Shown: one piece after another, positions 1 to 8,249 of the stretch
How positions within the stretch are numbered: the stretch's first letter is position 1
How the letters are laid out: each line of letters opens with the position of its first letter
Assembly (NCBI RefSeq): GCF_030766825.1
Contig: NZ_JASFDV010000017.1
Coordinates: 1-64,000, forward strand
Length of the DNA stretch: 64,000 nt
Direction: 5' to 3'
Origin: Nocardiopsis sp. CC223A
GTDB taxonomy: Bacteria > Actinomycetota > Actinomycetes > Streptosporangiales > Streptosporangiaceae
Notes under the pieces: model-generated
Database searches by the model: none
What the model was told of the DNA's origin: nothing
Seen by the model: the letters and a program-made list of their open reading frames with translations, nothing else
Made by a program: the position numbers and the translations under genes

Positions 1-9
1 GGGCGGGCC

Positions 10-456
10 TCAGCCCGCCGCCCGCCGCACCAGCTCGGAGATCCGCTTCTCCACCTCGTCGGTGATCTCCACCAGGGCGAACGCGGTCGCCCACATCGGC
101 CCCTCGTCCAGCTGCGCCGGGTCGTTGAACCCGAGCGTGGCGTAGCGCGCCTTGAACTTGGCCGCGCTCTGGAAGAAGCAGACGACCTTGCCGTCCAGCG
201 CGTAGGCGGGCATCCCGTACCAGGTCTTGGGCGCCAGGGCCGGGGCTTCGCGGGTGACGATCGCGTGCACGCGCTCGGCCAGGACCCGGTCCTCGTCCGG
301 CATCTCGGCGATCTTGGCGAGCACGTCCCGCACGGCCTCGGCCGCCTTCTCCTCGCGTGTGGCCCGCCGCGCCGCCTTCTTCTGCTCCTGGGCGTGCTCC
401 TTCATCGCGGCCCGCTCCTCGGCCGTGAACCCCTCGTACCCGCCCTTGTCCGCCAT
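10..456 (-). CDS. DUF1801/YdhG-like protein
   Basis: A 148-residue protein. The N-terminal third is charged and Lys/Ala/Glu-rich (about residues 10-50, probably helical). The C-terminal part carries the DUF1801 (YdhG) pattern: TWYGMPAYALDGKVVCFFQSAAKFKARYATLGF, given here only as a recognisable run around residues 83-115 with its key W-Y-G-M-P-A-Y core. The family has a small alpha/beta fold of uncertain biochemical role. The ATG at 456 is chosen over upstream starts because a GGGGAG ribosome site sits about 6 nt before it and the homologous region starts soon after. It diverges from the padR gene. No partner gene is evident, so function is unknown. Confidence 0.8.
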   Translation of the reverse strand: MADKGGYEGFTAEERAAMKEHAQEQKKAARRATREEKAAEAVRDVLAKIAEMPDEDRVLAERVHAIVTREAPALAPKTWYGMPAYALDGKVVCFFQSAAKFKARYATLGFNDPAQLDEGPMWATAFALVEITDEVEKRISELVRRAAG

Positions 457-548
457 GATCGCTCCCCGTGGTCGTGGATGGTGTGTCCGGGCCGGTTCCT
501 CCCGGCCCCCTGTGACCACCATCTTTCCCCGGCACAGGGCCGGGGCGC

Positions 549-567
549 CTCCGTGGTGACCACGGAG
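549..567. promoter_or_regulatory. 19-bp palindrome in divergent intergenic region
   Basis: Arms CTCCGTGGT and ACCACGGAG surround a single G. It lies between the start of the DUF1801 gene (456) and the padR promoter (622-650). The perfect symmetry suggests a dimer-binding operator for the leftward gene or a short hairpin; the sequence does not decide which. Confidence 0.35.
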
Positions 568-621
568 ACCGCCACGGAACGCGGGTCCGCGTCGTTCATG
601 CCTTAGGGGACAGCACAACTA

Positions 622-650
622 TTGGACCATGCACATATGTGAGCTATCCT
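622..650 (+). promoter_or_regulatory. padR promoter with internal operator
   Basis: A -35 box TTGGAC (622-627) and a -10 box TATCCT (645-650) are separated by exactly 17 bp. The spacer contains the perfect palindrome CACATATGTG (632-641), well placed for autorepression by the PadR protein encoded just downstream. The expected transcription start falls at the A of the ATG at 657, so the message is probably leaderless. Confidence 0.65.
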
Positions 651-656
651 CTATGC

Positions 657-1205
657 ATGTCACTGCGGCACGCCATCCTCGGGATCCTGTCCATCCGGCC
701 CATGAGCGGCTACGACCTCAAGAAGGCCGTCGACGGCAGCGTCGGCCACTTCTGGACCGCCGACCGGTCGCAGATCTACCGCACCCTCTCCGCGCTGGTG
801 GACGAAGGACTGGCGTCCCGCGGCACCGTCGTGCAGGAGGGCCGCCCCACCCTGCACCCCCACACCGTCACCGACGCGGGCCTGGCCGAACTCGACCGGT
901 GGCTCGCCTCGCCCCTGAAGACCCCGCCCACCCGGGACGCCTTCCTGGCCCGGGTGTTCTTCGCCGACCGCCTGCCGCCCGAGGACATCCGCGCACTCCT
1001 GGACGCCCGCCGCCGGGAGGTCGCCGCGGAACTGGCCGAACTGGAGGCCGTCGAGACCCCGGACCCCGCCGACCTGCCCGCGGGTGTCACCGAACTCGGC
1101 TACGCACTGCGCCTGGCCGCCCTCGACAACGGGATCGCCCACGCCCGGGCCGAACTCGCCTGGCTCGACGCCACCGAACGACGACTGGAACGGATCACCC
1201 CATGA
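657..1205 (+). CDS. PadR family transcriptional regulator
   Basis: A 182-residue regulator. The N-terminal winged helix (about residues 1-85) has the family signature: SLRHAILGIL, then SGYDLKK, then a recognition helix with QIYRTLSALVDEGL. The C-terminal helices from about residue 95 correspond to the dimerisation domain of longer PadR proteins. The ATG at 657 gives the canonical start and lies 7 nt after the -10 box; an alternative GTG at 639 would add six residues and overlap the promoter. The stop overlaps the start of the serine hydrolase gene (ATGA), so the two are translationally coupled and the hydrolase is the likely regulated partner. Autoregulation through the palindrome at 632-641 is inferred. 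The ligand is unknown. Confidence 0.9.
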   Translation: MSLRHAILGILSIRPMSGYDLKKAVDGSVGHFWTADRSQIYRTLSALVDEGLASRGTVVQEGRPTLHPHTVTDAGLAELDRWLASPLKTPPTRDAFLARVFFADRLPPEDIRALLDARRREVAAELAELEAVETPDPADLPAGVTELGYALRLAALDNGIAHARAELAWLDATERRLERITP

Positions 1206-2254
1206 GCCCGCCCCCCGCCGCCCGGCTGCACCGGATCGCCGCCCGCTACGCCGCCAAGCCCACCGTGTCGGCGTTCGCCGCCGCCATCGAGCAGCCCTCC
1301 ACCGGGTTCTCCTGGAGCCACGGCGACACCGAACGCCCCTACTTCATCGCCAGCGTCACCAAGCTGTACACCGTCGCGGTCGTCATGCAGCTGTGCGAGG
1401 AGGGCGCGCTCACCCTCGACACCCCCGCCGCCGACCTGATCGGCGCGGACACGATGCGCGGCCTCAACACCCACGGCGGCCGCGACCACGGGCCGCGCAT
1501 CACGGTGCGCGAACTGCTGGCCCAGACCTCCGGCATCCCCGACTACTTCGAGCAGAAGCGCCCGGACGGCACCACCTTCCTGGCCGACACGCTGCGCGCC
1601 GACGCCGCCTGGACCTCCGACGAGCTCATCGGCATGGCCCGCGGCCTGCCGAGCCCGTTCGCCCCCTCGACCCCGGGCCGGGCGTTCTACAGCGATACCA
1701 ATTACCAGCTGGTCGGGCGCATCATCGAGGCGGTCACCTCCGGGAGCCAGGAGGCCGCCCTGCGCACCCGGATCACCGGCCCGCTCGGCCTGCACGACAC
1801 CTGGATGCTCACCCCCGACACCCTGGACCGCTACGGCGAGGCCGCCCCGGTCCTGCACCGCCGCCGGGCCCTGCACATCCCCGAGGCGATCGCCTCGTTC
1901 CCGCCCGACGGCGCGATCGTCTCCACCGTCTCCGACCAGCTGAGGTTCCTGCGGGCGTTCACCGGCGGGAAGCTGTTCCCGGAGCACCGCCTGGCCGAGA
2001 TGACCGCGCACTGGAACCCGGTCTTCTCGCGTCTGGCCCCCATCGACTACGGGATCGGGATCATGCGGTTCCGGGTGCCGCGCGTCCTGTCGCCGTTCGC
2101 GCCGGTCCCGGCGATGGTCGGCCACTCCGGCGCCTTCGGCAACGCCCTGTACCACCTGCCCGAACGCGGCCTGTACGTGGCCGCGACCGTCAACCAGATG
2201 GAGCCGCGCTCCCTGGTGCACAACCTGGTGGCGCAGCTCGTCGCCCGGCTCTGA
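1202..2254 (+). CDS. beta-lactamase family serine hydrolase
   Basis: A 350-residue protein of the class C beta-lactamase/esterase/DD-peptidase fold. The SxxK nucleophile motif is S51-V-T-K54. The second motif is YSDTNY around residues 163-168, equivalent to Y-x-N in class C enzymes and typical of esterase-like members. A GHSG element near the C-terminus fits the third motif. No signal peptide is visible, so a cytoplasmic esterase or peptidase acting on small esters or amides is more likely than a secreted resistance enzyme. It starts inside the padR stop codon. Its 3' end overlaps the convergent MmyB-type gene by 65 bp. The substrate cannot be inferred. Confidence 0.85.
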   Translation: MSPPPAARLHRIAARYAAKPTVSAFAAAIEQPSTGFSWSHGDTERPYFIASVTKLYTVAVVMQLCEEGALTLDTPAADLIGADTMRGLNTHGGRDHGPRITVRELLAQTSGIPDYFEQKRPDGTTFLADTLRADAAWTSDELIGMARGLPSPFAPSTPGRAFYSDTNYQLVGRIIEAVTSGSQEAALRTRITGPLGLHDTWMLTPDTLDRYGEAAPVLHRRRALHIPEAIASFPPDGAIVSTVSDQLRFLRAFTGGKLFPEHRLAEMTAHWNPVFSRLAPIDYGIGIMRFRVPRVLSPFAPVPAMVGHSGAFGNALYHLPERGLYVAATVNQMEPRSLVHNLVAQLVARL

Positions 2255-3125
2255 CGGGCCGTCCGGGCCCGGTTCGGCCGGACGCGTCCAGCCGCTGGGT
2301 GCCGACCACCGAGAGCAGCCGCAGCGCGCCCTCCGACGGGGAGCCGGGCTCGGCCGTGTAGATCACCACCCGCTGGCCCCGGTCGGCGACGTCCAGCACG
2401 TCGCAGTCCAGGGTGAGGGGCCCGACCAGCGGGTGGTCGACGGTCTTGCGCAGGGCGGGCATCGGGTCCACGTCGTGGGCGTCCCACAGCCGGGCGAACT
2501 CCGCACTCCCGGCGCGCAGGTCGCCCACCAGGGCCGCCACCCCGGGATCGTCGGGGTAGCGGGCGGCGGTGACGCGCAGGTCCCGGACCGCGGCCCGCGA
2601 GAACGCCGCCAGGTCCGACAGCCGGTACCGCCGCCGGTCCGGCCCCGGCGGGGCCAGGAAGACCTGCCGCACGAGGTTGCGCTCCTCGCGGGACAGGGCG
2701 GAGAAGTCGCCCATCAGCGCGGTCGCCAGGTCGTTCCAGGCGATCACCTCGTAGGTCGCCGACAGCACGACCGCCGCCGCGCCCGGCAGCTTGTCCAACA
2801 GGCGCAGGAGGCTCGGCCGCACCTCGCGTGAGGGGCCGGTCGGCGGTCCGGGCGGGGAACCGGCGAGGTAGTGGAGGTGGTCGCGTTCGGCGTCCGACAG
2901 GCGCAGCGCCCGGGCCAGCCCGGCGAGCACCTCACGTGAGGGGTGCGGGCCGCGCGCCTGCTCCAGCCGCGTGTAGTACTCGGTGGAGATGTACGCAAGC
3001 TGCGCCACCTCCTCGCGGCGCAGCCCCGGGGTGCGGCGCCGCGGACCGGCGGGCAGCCCCACGTCGGCGGGGGTGATGCGCTCACGCCTGCCGCGCAGGA
3101 AACCGGCCAGTCCTCGTCTGTCCAC
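2190..3125 (-). CDS. MmyB-like helix-turn-helix regulator
   Basis: A 311-residue regulator of the XRE/MmyB type. An N-terminal helix-turn-helix (about residues 5-80) includes LRREEVAQLAYISTEYYTRLEQ. It is followed by the MmyB-like ligand-binding domain (about residues 110-290), with the typical WNDLATALMGDF and later LWDAHDV elements. The GTG at 3125 is chosen because it starts the conserved domain directly. The gene diverges from an SDR oxidoreductase at 3213, and a near-perfect palindrome lies between them. In actinobacteria MmyB-type genes usually repress an adjacent dehydrogenase, so that role is inferred here. The C-terminal extension (last ~30 residues) runs into the hydrolase gene. Confidence 0.88.
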   Translation of the reverse strand: MDRRGLAGFLRGRRERITPADVGLPAGPRRRTPGLRREEVAQLAYISTEYYTRLEQARGPHPSREVLAGLARALRLSDAERDHLHYLAGSPPGPPTGPSREVRPSLLRLLDKLPGAAAVVLSATYEVIAWNDLATALMGDFSALSREERNLVRQVFLAPPGPDRRRYRLSDLAAFSRAAVRDLRVTAARYPDDPGVAALVGDLRAGSAEFARLWDAHDVDPMPALRKTVDHPLVGPLTLDCDVLDVADRGQRVVIYTAEPGSPSEGALRLLSVVGTQRLDASGRTGPGRPVRAGRRAAPPGCAPGSAAPSG

Positions 3126-3158
3126 CCTCTCAGTGTGCCCGGGCTCGGCGCGGCCGAG

Positions 3159-3179
3159 CCAGGTACCGCCGGTACCTGG
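3159..3179. promoter_or_regulatory. Operator palindrome between MmyB-type gene and SDR
   Basis: Arms CCAGGTACC and GGTACCTGG flank GCC. It lies 34 bp before both the SDR start (3213) and the regulator start (3125). Position and perfect 9-bp symmetry make it the likely binding site of the MmyB-type protein, controlling both directions. Confidence 0.6.
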
Positions 3180-3212
3180 ATCCGTTCCCGCACCGGGGCC
3201 ACGCTCACCGGC

Positions 3213-4007
3213 ATGGACACTGCAACCGCACATGACACCGACACCTCCGGCCTGCTGGCGGGCCGGACCGTTCTCGTGACCGGCGCGAGCCGGGGCATCG
3301 GCGCCGCCGCGGCCCGCCTGTTCGCCGCCGAGGGCGCCCGGGTGCTGCTCACCGCCCGGACCGGGGAACGGCTCAAGGCGGTGGCCGAGGAGATCCGGGC
3401 CGCCGGCGGCACCGCCGAGTACACGGTCTGCGACCTGGCGGACACGGACGCCGTCCGTGCCGCGGTCGGGCACACCGTCGACGTGTACGGCCGACTCGAC
3501 GCCGCCTTCAACAACGGTGCCACCGCCGTGCCGCCCGGGCCCCTGGACCAGGCCTCCGAGGCCGACCTGGACCACGTCTACACGGTGAACCTCAAGGGCA
3601 CCTGGGCGGCCGTGGCCGCCCAGGTCGCCGCCATCCGCGCGACCGCCGGCACGGGTTCCATCGTCAACTGCTCCTCCGTCGGCGGCTGGCGGGGCAACCC
3701 CGCCCTGCCCGCCTACGGGGCGATGAAGCGGGCGCTCAACAGCCTCACCGAATCGGCTGCGGTCACCTACGGGCCCGAGGGCATCCGCGTCAACGCCGTC
3801 GCGCCCGGCACCACGCTGACCGACATGGTGAGCGCCTGGGAGGAGGTGGCGCCCGGCGTCGTCGACCTCCTCAACTCCCGGACCCCGCTGCGCCGGGCGG
3901 CCGCGCCGGAGGAGATCGCCCAGGCCGCCGCCTGGCTGCTCAGCGAGCGGGCCTCCTACGTGAGCGGGGTGGTCCTGCCGGTGGACGGGGGGCTGCACAC
4001 GGCGTGA
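3213..4007 (+). CDS. SDR family oxidoreductase (classical)
   Basis: A 264-residue classical short-chain dehydrogenase. The Rossmann dinucleotide motif is TGASRGIG (23-30), followed by a D-L pair near residue 74 that binds the adenine. N-N-G-A near 100-103 replaces the usual NNAG. The active site has serines at 154/155 and Y168-x-x-x-K172. The C-terminus has the usual S-x-Y-V-S-G-x-x-x-P-V-D-G-G ending. An NAD(P)-dependent alcohol/ketone oxidoreductase is expected; the substrate is unknown. It is divergent from, and probably controlled by, the MmyB-type regulator through the palindrome at 3159-3179. Confidence 0.9.
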   Translation: MDTATAHDTDTSGLLAGRTVLVTGASRGIGAAAARLFAAEGARVLLTARTGERLKAVAEEIRAAGGTAEYTVCDLADTDAVRAAVGHTVDVYGRLDAAFNNGATAVPPGPLDQASEADLDHVYTVNLKGTWAAVAAQVAAIRATAGTGSIVNCSSVGGWRGNPALPAYGAMKRALNSLTESAAVTYGPEGIRVNAVAPGTTLTDMVSAWEEVAPGVVDLLNSRTPLRRAAAPEEIAQAAAWLLSERASYVSGVVLPVDGGLHTA

Positions 4008-4132
4008 CCCCGCCGCACGGCCGGGACACGACACGCAGGGAGGGGTCCGTGGCGGCCCTGCGCCGCGGTCGGTGGCGCCCACACCCTGGACGTGGTCTAC
4101 GCTCGGGCCCGTGAGCGACGGCGGGCGGTGCG

Positions 4133-4627
4133 ATGGACGAGGAAGAGGAGCGGCGGTTCTTCGCGGGCCTGCCCGCCACCCGGAGCGCGGCCGGGGCGCT
4201 GATCCTGTCCCCGGCAGGCGAGGTCCTGCTTGTAGAGCGCCCCTACCGGCCCGACCGGCCCTGGGGCCTGCCGGGCGGGATCGTCGAACGCGACGAGTCC
4301 CCGCTGGCGGCCTGCCGCCGGGAGCTGGAGGAGGAACTCGGGGTCCGGGCCGCCGTCCGGCGGCTGGTGGCCGTGGACTGGGTGCCGGGTGAGGGCGTGC
4401 GGACCACCGCCCTGCACTGGCTGTTCACCGCCGACCTGCCCCCGGGGGCCGAGCCGCGGCTGCCCCCGGAGGAGCTGTCGGGGTGGATGTGGGCGGCCCC
4501 CGGCCGCATGGGCGACCTGCTGGCCCCGAACACGGCCCGCCGGGTGTCGGCGGGGCTGGCCGCCGCCGCGGCGGGGGAGACGGTGTACCTGGAGAACGGG
4601 CACCCGGTGCCGGACGGGGAGCGCTGA
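4133..4627 (+). CDS. Nudix hydrolase
   Basis: A 164-residue Nudix protein. The complete Nudix box Gx5Ex7REUxEExGU runs from G49 to V71 (GG-IVERDE, then RELEEELG). Such enzymes cleave nucleoside diphosphates linked to another moiety using divalent metal bound by the box glutamates. The stretch before the box (RPWGLPGG) resembles MutT-type sanitising hydrolases, but the substrate is not predictable. The ATG at 4133 follows a weak GGGCGG element. A TANNNT -10 box (TACGCT, 4098-4103) suggests that transcription starts near 4111. Confidence 0.88.
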   Translation: MDEEEERRFFAGLPATRSAAGALILSPAGEVLLVERPYRPDRPWGLPGGIVERDESPLAACRRELEEELGVRAAVRRLVAVDWVPGEGVRTTALHWLFTADLPPGAEPRLPPEELSGWMWAAPGRMGDLLAPNTARRVSAGLAAAAAGETVYLENGHPVPDGER

Positions 4628-4763
4628 GCCGGTCCGGCACCGGGTTCCCGTGTCCGGTCCGCCCGGACGGTGCCGCGGTGGGCGCCCCGACCTGTACACC
4701 CGGTGCGGGCGGCGGTAGTGTCACCCCAAACCGACTGTTCGGTATGTCGACGGGAGTCCCCCC

Positions 4764-6983
4764 ATGGAAACGGCGCTTCGGATCTGCCCGCTGTGCGAGG
4801 CCACCTGCGGCCTCACCCTCACCATCGACACCGGGCGGGTGACCGCCGCCCGCGGCGATCGCCGGGACGTCTTCAGCTCGGGGTTCGTCTGCCCCAAGGG
4901 CGCGACCCTGCCCGCCCTCGACAACGACCCCGACCGCCTGCGCCGCCCCATGGTGCGCGAGGGCGAACACTGGCGCGAGGTCGACTGGCCCGAGGCGTTC
5001 GCCGCCGTCGACGCCGGGCTCTCCGGGGTCGTACGCCGCCACGGCCGCGACGCCGTCGCCGCCTACCTGGGCAACCCCAACGTGCACACCCTGGCCGGAC
5101 AGCTGTACTCGGGGCTGCTCGCACGCACCCTGGGCAGCACCAACGTCTACAGCGCCAGCACCGTCGACCAGATGCCCAAGCACGTCTCCTGCGGGCTGAT
5201 GTTCGGCGACCCGCTGGCCATCCCCGTCCCGGACCTGGACCGCACCGACCACCTGCTCATGCTCGGCGCCAACCCGGTCGAGTCCAACGGCAGCCTGTGC
5301 ACCGCACCCGACTTCCCCGGCCGGCTCAAGGCGCTGCGCGCCCGCGGCGGGCGCCTGGTCGTGGTCGACCCCCGGCGCACCCGCACCGCCGACCTCGCCG
5401 ACGAACACGTCCCCGTCCGGCCCGGAACCGACGCCTACCTGCTCTTCGCCATGGCCCAGACCCTCTTCGCCGAGAAGCTCGCCGACCCGGGAGCCCTGGC
5501 CGGTCACGTCGAAGGCCTGGAACAGGCCCGCGACCTGGCCGAGGAGTTCACCCCCGAGGCCGTCGCGCCCGTCTGCGGTGTGGACGCCGACCGCATCCGC
5601 GCGATGGCCCGCGACCTGGCCGCCGCGCCCACCGCCGCCGTCTACGCCCGCGTGGGCACCACCACCGCCGAGTTCGGCACCCTCACCAGCTGGCTCGTGG
5701 ACCTGCTCAACCTGATCACCGGCAACCTCGACCGCCCCGGCGGAGCCCTCTTCCCCCGCCCCGCCCACCGCCCGGCCGGTCCCGGCCGCAGCCGCCCCTT
5801 CCGGCTCGGACGCTGGCGCAGCCGCGTGCGCGGCCTCCCCGAGGCCAAGGGCGAACTGCCCGCGGTGACCCTCGTCGACGAGATCGCCACCCCCGGCGCC
5901 GGACAGGTGCGGGCGCTGGTCACCGTGGCCGGGAACCCGGTGCTGTCCACCCCCGGCGGCGACCGCCTGGACCGGGAGCTGGCCGGCCTGGAGTTCATGG
6001 TGAGCGTGGACCCCTACCTCAACGAGACCACGCGGCACGCGCACGTCATCCTCCCGCCAGCACCGCCCAGCCGCACCCCCCACTTCGACCTCGCCTTCGC
6101 CGAACTGGCGGTGCGCAACACCGTCCGCTACTCTCCCGCGCCCCTGCCCCTGGGCGAGGGGGAGGCCGACGAGTCGCTCATCCTGCGCCGGCTCGTGCAG
6201 ATCGCCGCCGGCCAGGGCCCGGACGCCGACCCCGACGCGGTGGACGAGGCCGAGACCGCCCGGATCCTGGCCCGCGCCACCGCCGACCCCGACTCGTCCG
6301 TGCACGGACGCGACCCCGCCGAACTGGCCGCCGCCCTGTACCCGGGAACCTGGTCCGAACGCCGGGTCGACCTGCTGCTGCGCCTGGGCTCCTACGGCGA
6401 CGCCTTCGGCGCCCGCCCCGACGGGCTCACCCTCCAGAGCCTGCTGGACGCGCCGCACGGCGTGGACCTGGGTCCGCTGGACCCCCGCCTCCCCGAGATC
6501 CTGGCCACCGCCTCCGGCCGCGTCGAGGCCTGCCCCGCCCCCGTGGCCGAGGACGTCGCCCGCCTGAGCCGGGGCCTGGCCGCACGCCGCCACTCCCTGG
6601 TGCTCGTGGGCCGCCGCCACCTGCGCTCGAACAACAGCTGGTCGCACAACGTCCCCCGGCTCACCGGCGGCAGCAACACCTGCACTCTGCACGTCCACCC
6701 CGACGACGCCGAACGCCTGGGCCTGGCCGCGGGCGCCGAGGCCACCGTGCGCAGCGCCTCCGGCGAGGTGAACGCCCCCGTCGAGCTCACCGACACCGTC
6801 GCCCCCGGCGTGGTGAGCCTGCCGCACGGCTGGGGGCACGGCCTGCCCGGCACCCGCATGACGGTCGCCGCCCGGAACCCGGGGGTCAACGTCAACGCCG
6901 TCACCGACCCCTCGGTGGTGGACCCCCTTTCGGGCAACGCGGTCCTCAACGGCGTCCCCGTCGCGGTGCTGCCCCACGGATGA
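4764..6983 (+). CDS. Molybdopterin-dependent oxidoreductase
   Basis: A 739-residue enzyme of the DMSO reductase/formate dehydrogenase superfamily. The N-terminus binds a 4Fe-4S cluster with C8-x2-C11-x3-C15-x27-C43. The molybdopterin oxidoreductase domain follows (about 50-450), and a molydopterin dinucleotide-binding beta-barrel lies near 610-735 (NNSWSHN, then GVSLPHGWGH-like elements, with a GVNVN close to the end). The region where formate dehydrogenases and Nap carry Sec/Cys as the Mo ligand reads DQMPKHVSCG, so no obvious Cys sits at the canonical place. There is no Tat signal and no adjacent electron-transfer or membrane subunit, suggesting a soluble stand-alone oxidoreductase. The start has GGAG about 8 nt upstream. 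Substrate unknown. Confidence 0.88.
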   Translation: METALRICPLCEATCGLTLTIDTGRVTAARGDRRDVFSSGFVCPKGATLPALDNDPDRLRRPMVREGEHWREVDWPEAFAAVDAGLSGVVRRHGRDAVAAYLGNPNVHTLAGQLYSGLLARTLGSTNVYSASTVDQMPKHVSCGLMFGDPLAIPVPDLDRTDHLLMLGANPVESNGSLCTAPDFPGRLKALRARGGRLVVVDPRRTRTADLADEHVPVRPGTDAYLLFAMAQTLFAEKLADPGALAGHVEGLEQARDLAEEFTPEAVAPVCGVDADRIRAMARDLAAAPTAAVYARVGTTTAEFGTLTSWLVDLLNLITGNLDRPGGALFPRPAHRPAGPGRSRPFRLGRWRSRVRGLPEAKGELPAVTLVDEIATPGAGQVRALVTVAGNPVLSTPGGDRLDRELAGLEFMVSVDPYLNETTRHAHVILPPAPPSRTPHFDLAFAELAVRNTVRYSPAPLPLGEGEADESLILRRLVQIAAGQGPDADPDAVDEAETARILARATADPDSSVHGRDPAELAAALYPGTWSERRVDLLLRLGSYGDAFGARPDGLTLQSLLDAPHGVDLGPLDPRLPEILATASGRVEACPAPVAEDVARLSRGLAARRHSLVLVGRRHLRSNNSWSHNVPRLTGGSNTCTLHVHPDDAERLGLAAGAEATVRSASGEVNAPVELTDTVAPGVVSLPHGWGHGLPGTRMTVAARNPGVNVNAVTDPSVVDPLSGNAVLNGVPVAVLPHG

Positions 6984-7142
6984 CGTCCGCGGGGGCCTCC
7001 CGGGCTCCGCGGCCGAGGGCGCCGGCCGGGGCGGTGCGCGCCGCCGCAGGCCGGGACCACGGACCGGGCCCGGCCCGCACCCTCAGGGATTCCTGAGTCG
7101 GCCGTGAGTCCGCCCGAACCCCGGGCGGGCACTCTCACGGGT

Positions 7143-7598
7143 ATGAGCACACCCGAGGACGACCGTCCCATCGACAGCCCCGACCCGTCCGTCGCCGAGC
7201 ACGTGCGCCGGTACATCGCCACCGGCGGCGCCAGCGGCTACCTGGAGGGCGGAACGACCAACCTCGTCCTCACCCACCGCGGCCGCGCATCGGGGCGGCT
7301 CTACCGCACCGGCCTGTTCTTCGGCACCGACGGGGACTCCCTGGTGCTGGTCGCCTCGGGGGCGGCGATCACCCACACCCATCCGCAGTGGTACCTCAAC
7401 GTCACCGCCCACCCGGAGGTGGAGGTCCAGGTCCGCGACCGGCGCCTGCGCGTGCGCGCCCGCACCGCCCGGGGCGCCGAACGCGAACGCCTGTGGGCCA
7501 TGATGGCCGACCGCGCCCCGGTCTACCGGACGTACTACGGGCCGCGCACCCGCCGCACCATCCCGGTGGTCGTCCTGGACCCGGTCGGCCCGGCCTGA
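7143..7598 (+). CDS. Deazaflavin-dependent nitroreductase family (DDN-like)
   Basis: A 151-residue protein matching the nitroreductase/deazaflavin-dependent oxidoreductase family (split beta-barrel). It shows the typical run: LVLTHRGRASGRLYRTGLFF, then LVLVASGG-like (here ASGAAITHTHPQWYLNVTAHPEVEVQ), followed by a W-x-M motif and R-T-x-R-x-I-P-V-V-V-L near the C-terminus. Members bind F420 and reduce quinones or nitro compounds. The ATG at 7143 is preferred because the family begins near it. F420 use is inferred from family membership. Confidence 0.85.
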   Translation: MSTPEDDRPIDSPDPSVAEHVRRYIATGGASGYLEGGTTNLVLTHRGRASGRLYRTGLFFGTDGDSLVLVASGAAITHTHPQWYLNVTAHPEVEVQVRDRRLRVRARTARGAERERLWAMMADRAPVYRTYYGPRTRRTIPVVVLDPVGPA

Positions 7599-7614
7599 CC
7601 GCTCCCGGGCGGCG

Positions 7615-8019
7615 TCAGTCCCAGAGAACCGACCACACGGCCATGCCCTCCGGCACCGGCGGCACGTCGAGGTGGTCGCCCACCAGGCCCGGGATCACGC
7701 CGCTGGACTCCAGGCCCTCGATCCACCCGGTACAGGTGACCTCGTCGGCCGCCGTGCACAGCGCGACGGCCTCCGCGGCCACCTCCTCCAGGTCGAGGGT
7801 CTCGGGGTGGAGCTGGACCCGCACCCACGCCACGTCGCCGCGGCGCTCGATCCCCCGCAGCCGACCGGCCAGGATCGACAGCGGCGGCCGTCCGTACCCC
7901 CACTGGTTGGGTGCGATGGACTCCTCCTCGGTGTTGCCGTCGAAGAACTCGTCGAGTGTGAGCAGGGGCATGGCGCCCGCATCGGAGGTGCGGGCGATCA
8001 CCCGGGCCGCGGAGATCAT
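7615..8019 (-). CDS. Conserved hypothetical protein
   Basis: A 134-residue acidic protein I do not recognise. It has no signal peptide, membrane segment or cysteine motif. The N-terminus reads MISAARVIARTSD, followed by an acidic LDEFFDGNTEEE segment (about 21-32). A mixed alpha/beta pattern follows, ending in W-S-V-L-W-D. The ATG at 8019 is chosen because the upstream extension has unlikely codon usage. It is convergent with the deazaflavin reductase (16-bp gap) and divergent from the ArsR regulator. Codon bias supports a real gene. Confidence 0.7.
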   Translation of the reverse strand: MISAARVIARTSDAGAMPLLTLDEFFDGNTEEESIAPNQWGYGRPPLSILAGRLRGIERRGDVAWVRVQLHPETLDLEEVAAEAVALCTAADEVTCTGWIEGLESSGVIPGLVGDHLDVPPVPEGMAVWSVLWD

Positions 8020-8249
8020 GCCGCGATCCTCGCACGCCCGTCCGACACCGCCCCGCCAGGAGCGGGGCGGGTCGCGCGATCCGCGCAGGCCGGCACCCCG
8101 GGCCAGGGCGTTCGGCCGGGTCGACGGTCCCGTCACCGTCGGCCTGCTGCGGCCGTGTCGCCCGCGCGCCGGATGCCGACCCGGGTCGCGCCGCCTTCCG
8201 TGATCGGGTTCGCGGCACCGGACTTCGACCCCGTTCGTACAATGGCCGC

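Noticed and set aside
3126-4082. N-terminal extension of the MmyB-type regulator frame
   Set aside because: It lies antisense to the SDR gene, and the helix-turn-helix starts at the GTG 3125.
4425-6977. Very long open frame on the minus strand (850 codons)
   Set aside because: It is antisense to the molybdopterin oxidoreductase, with composition expected for the reverse frame of a GC-rich gene (Gly/Val/Gln/His-rich), no domain and no ribosome site.
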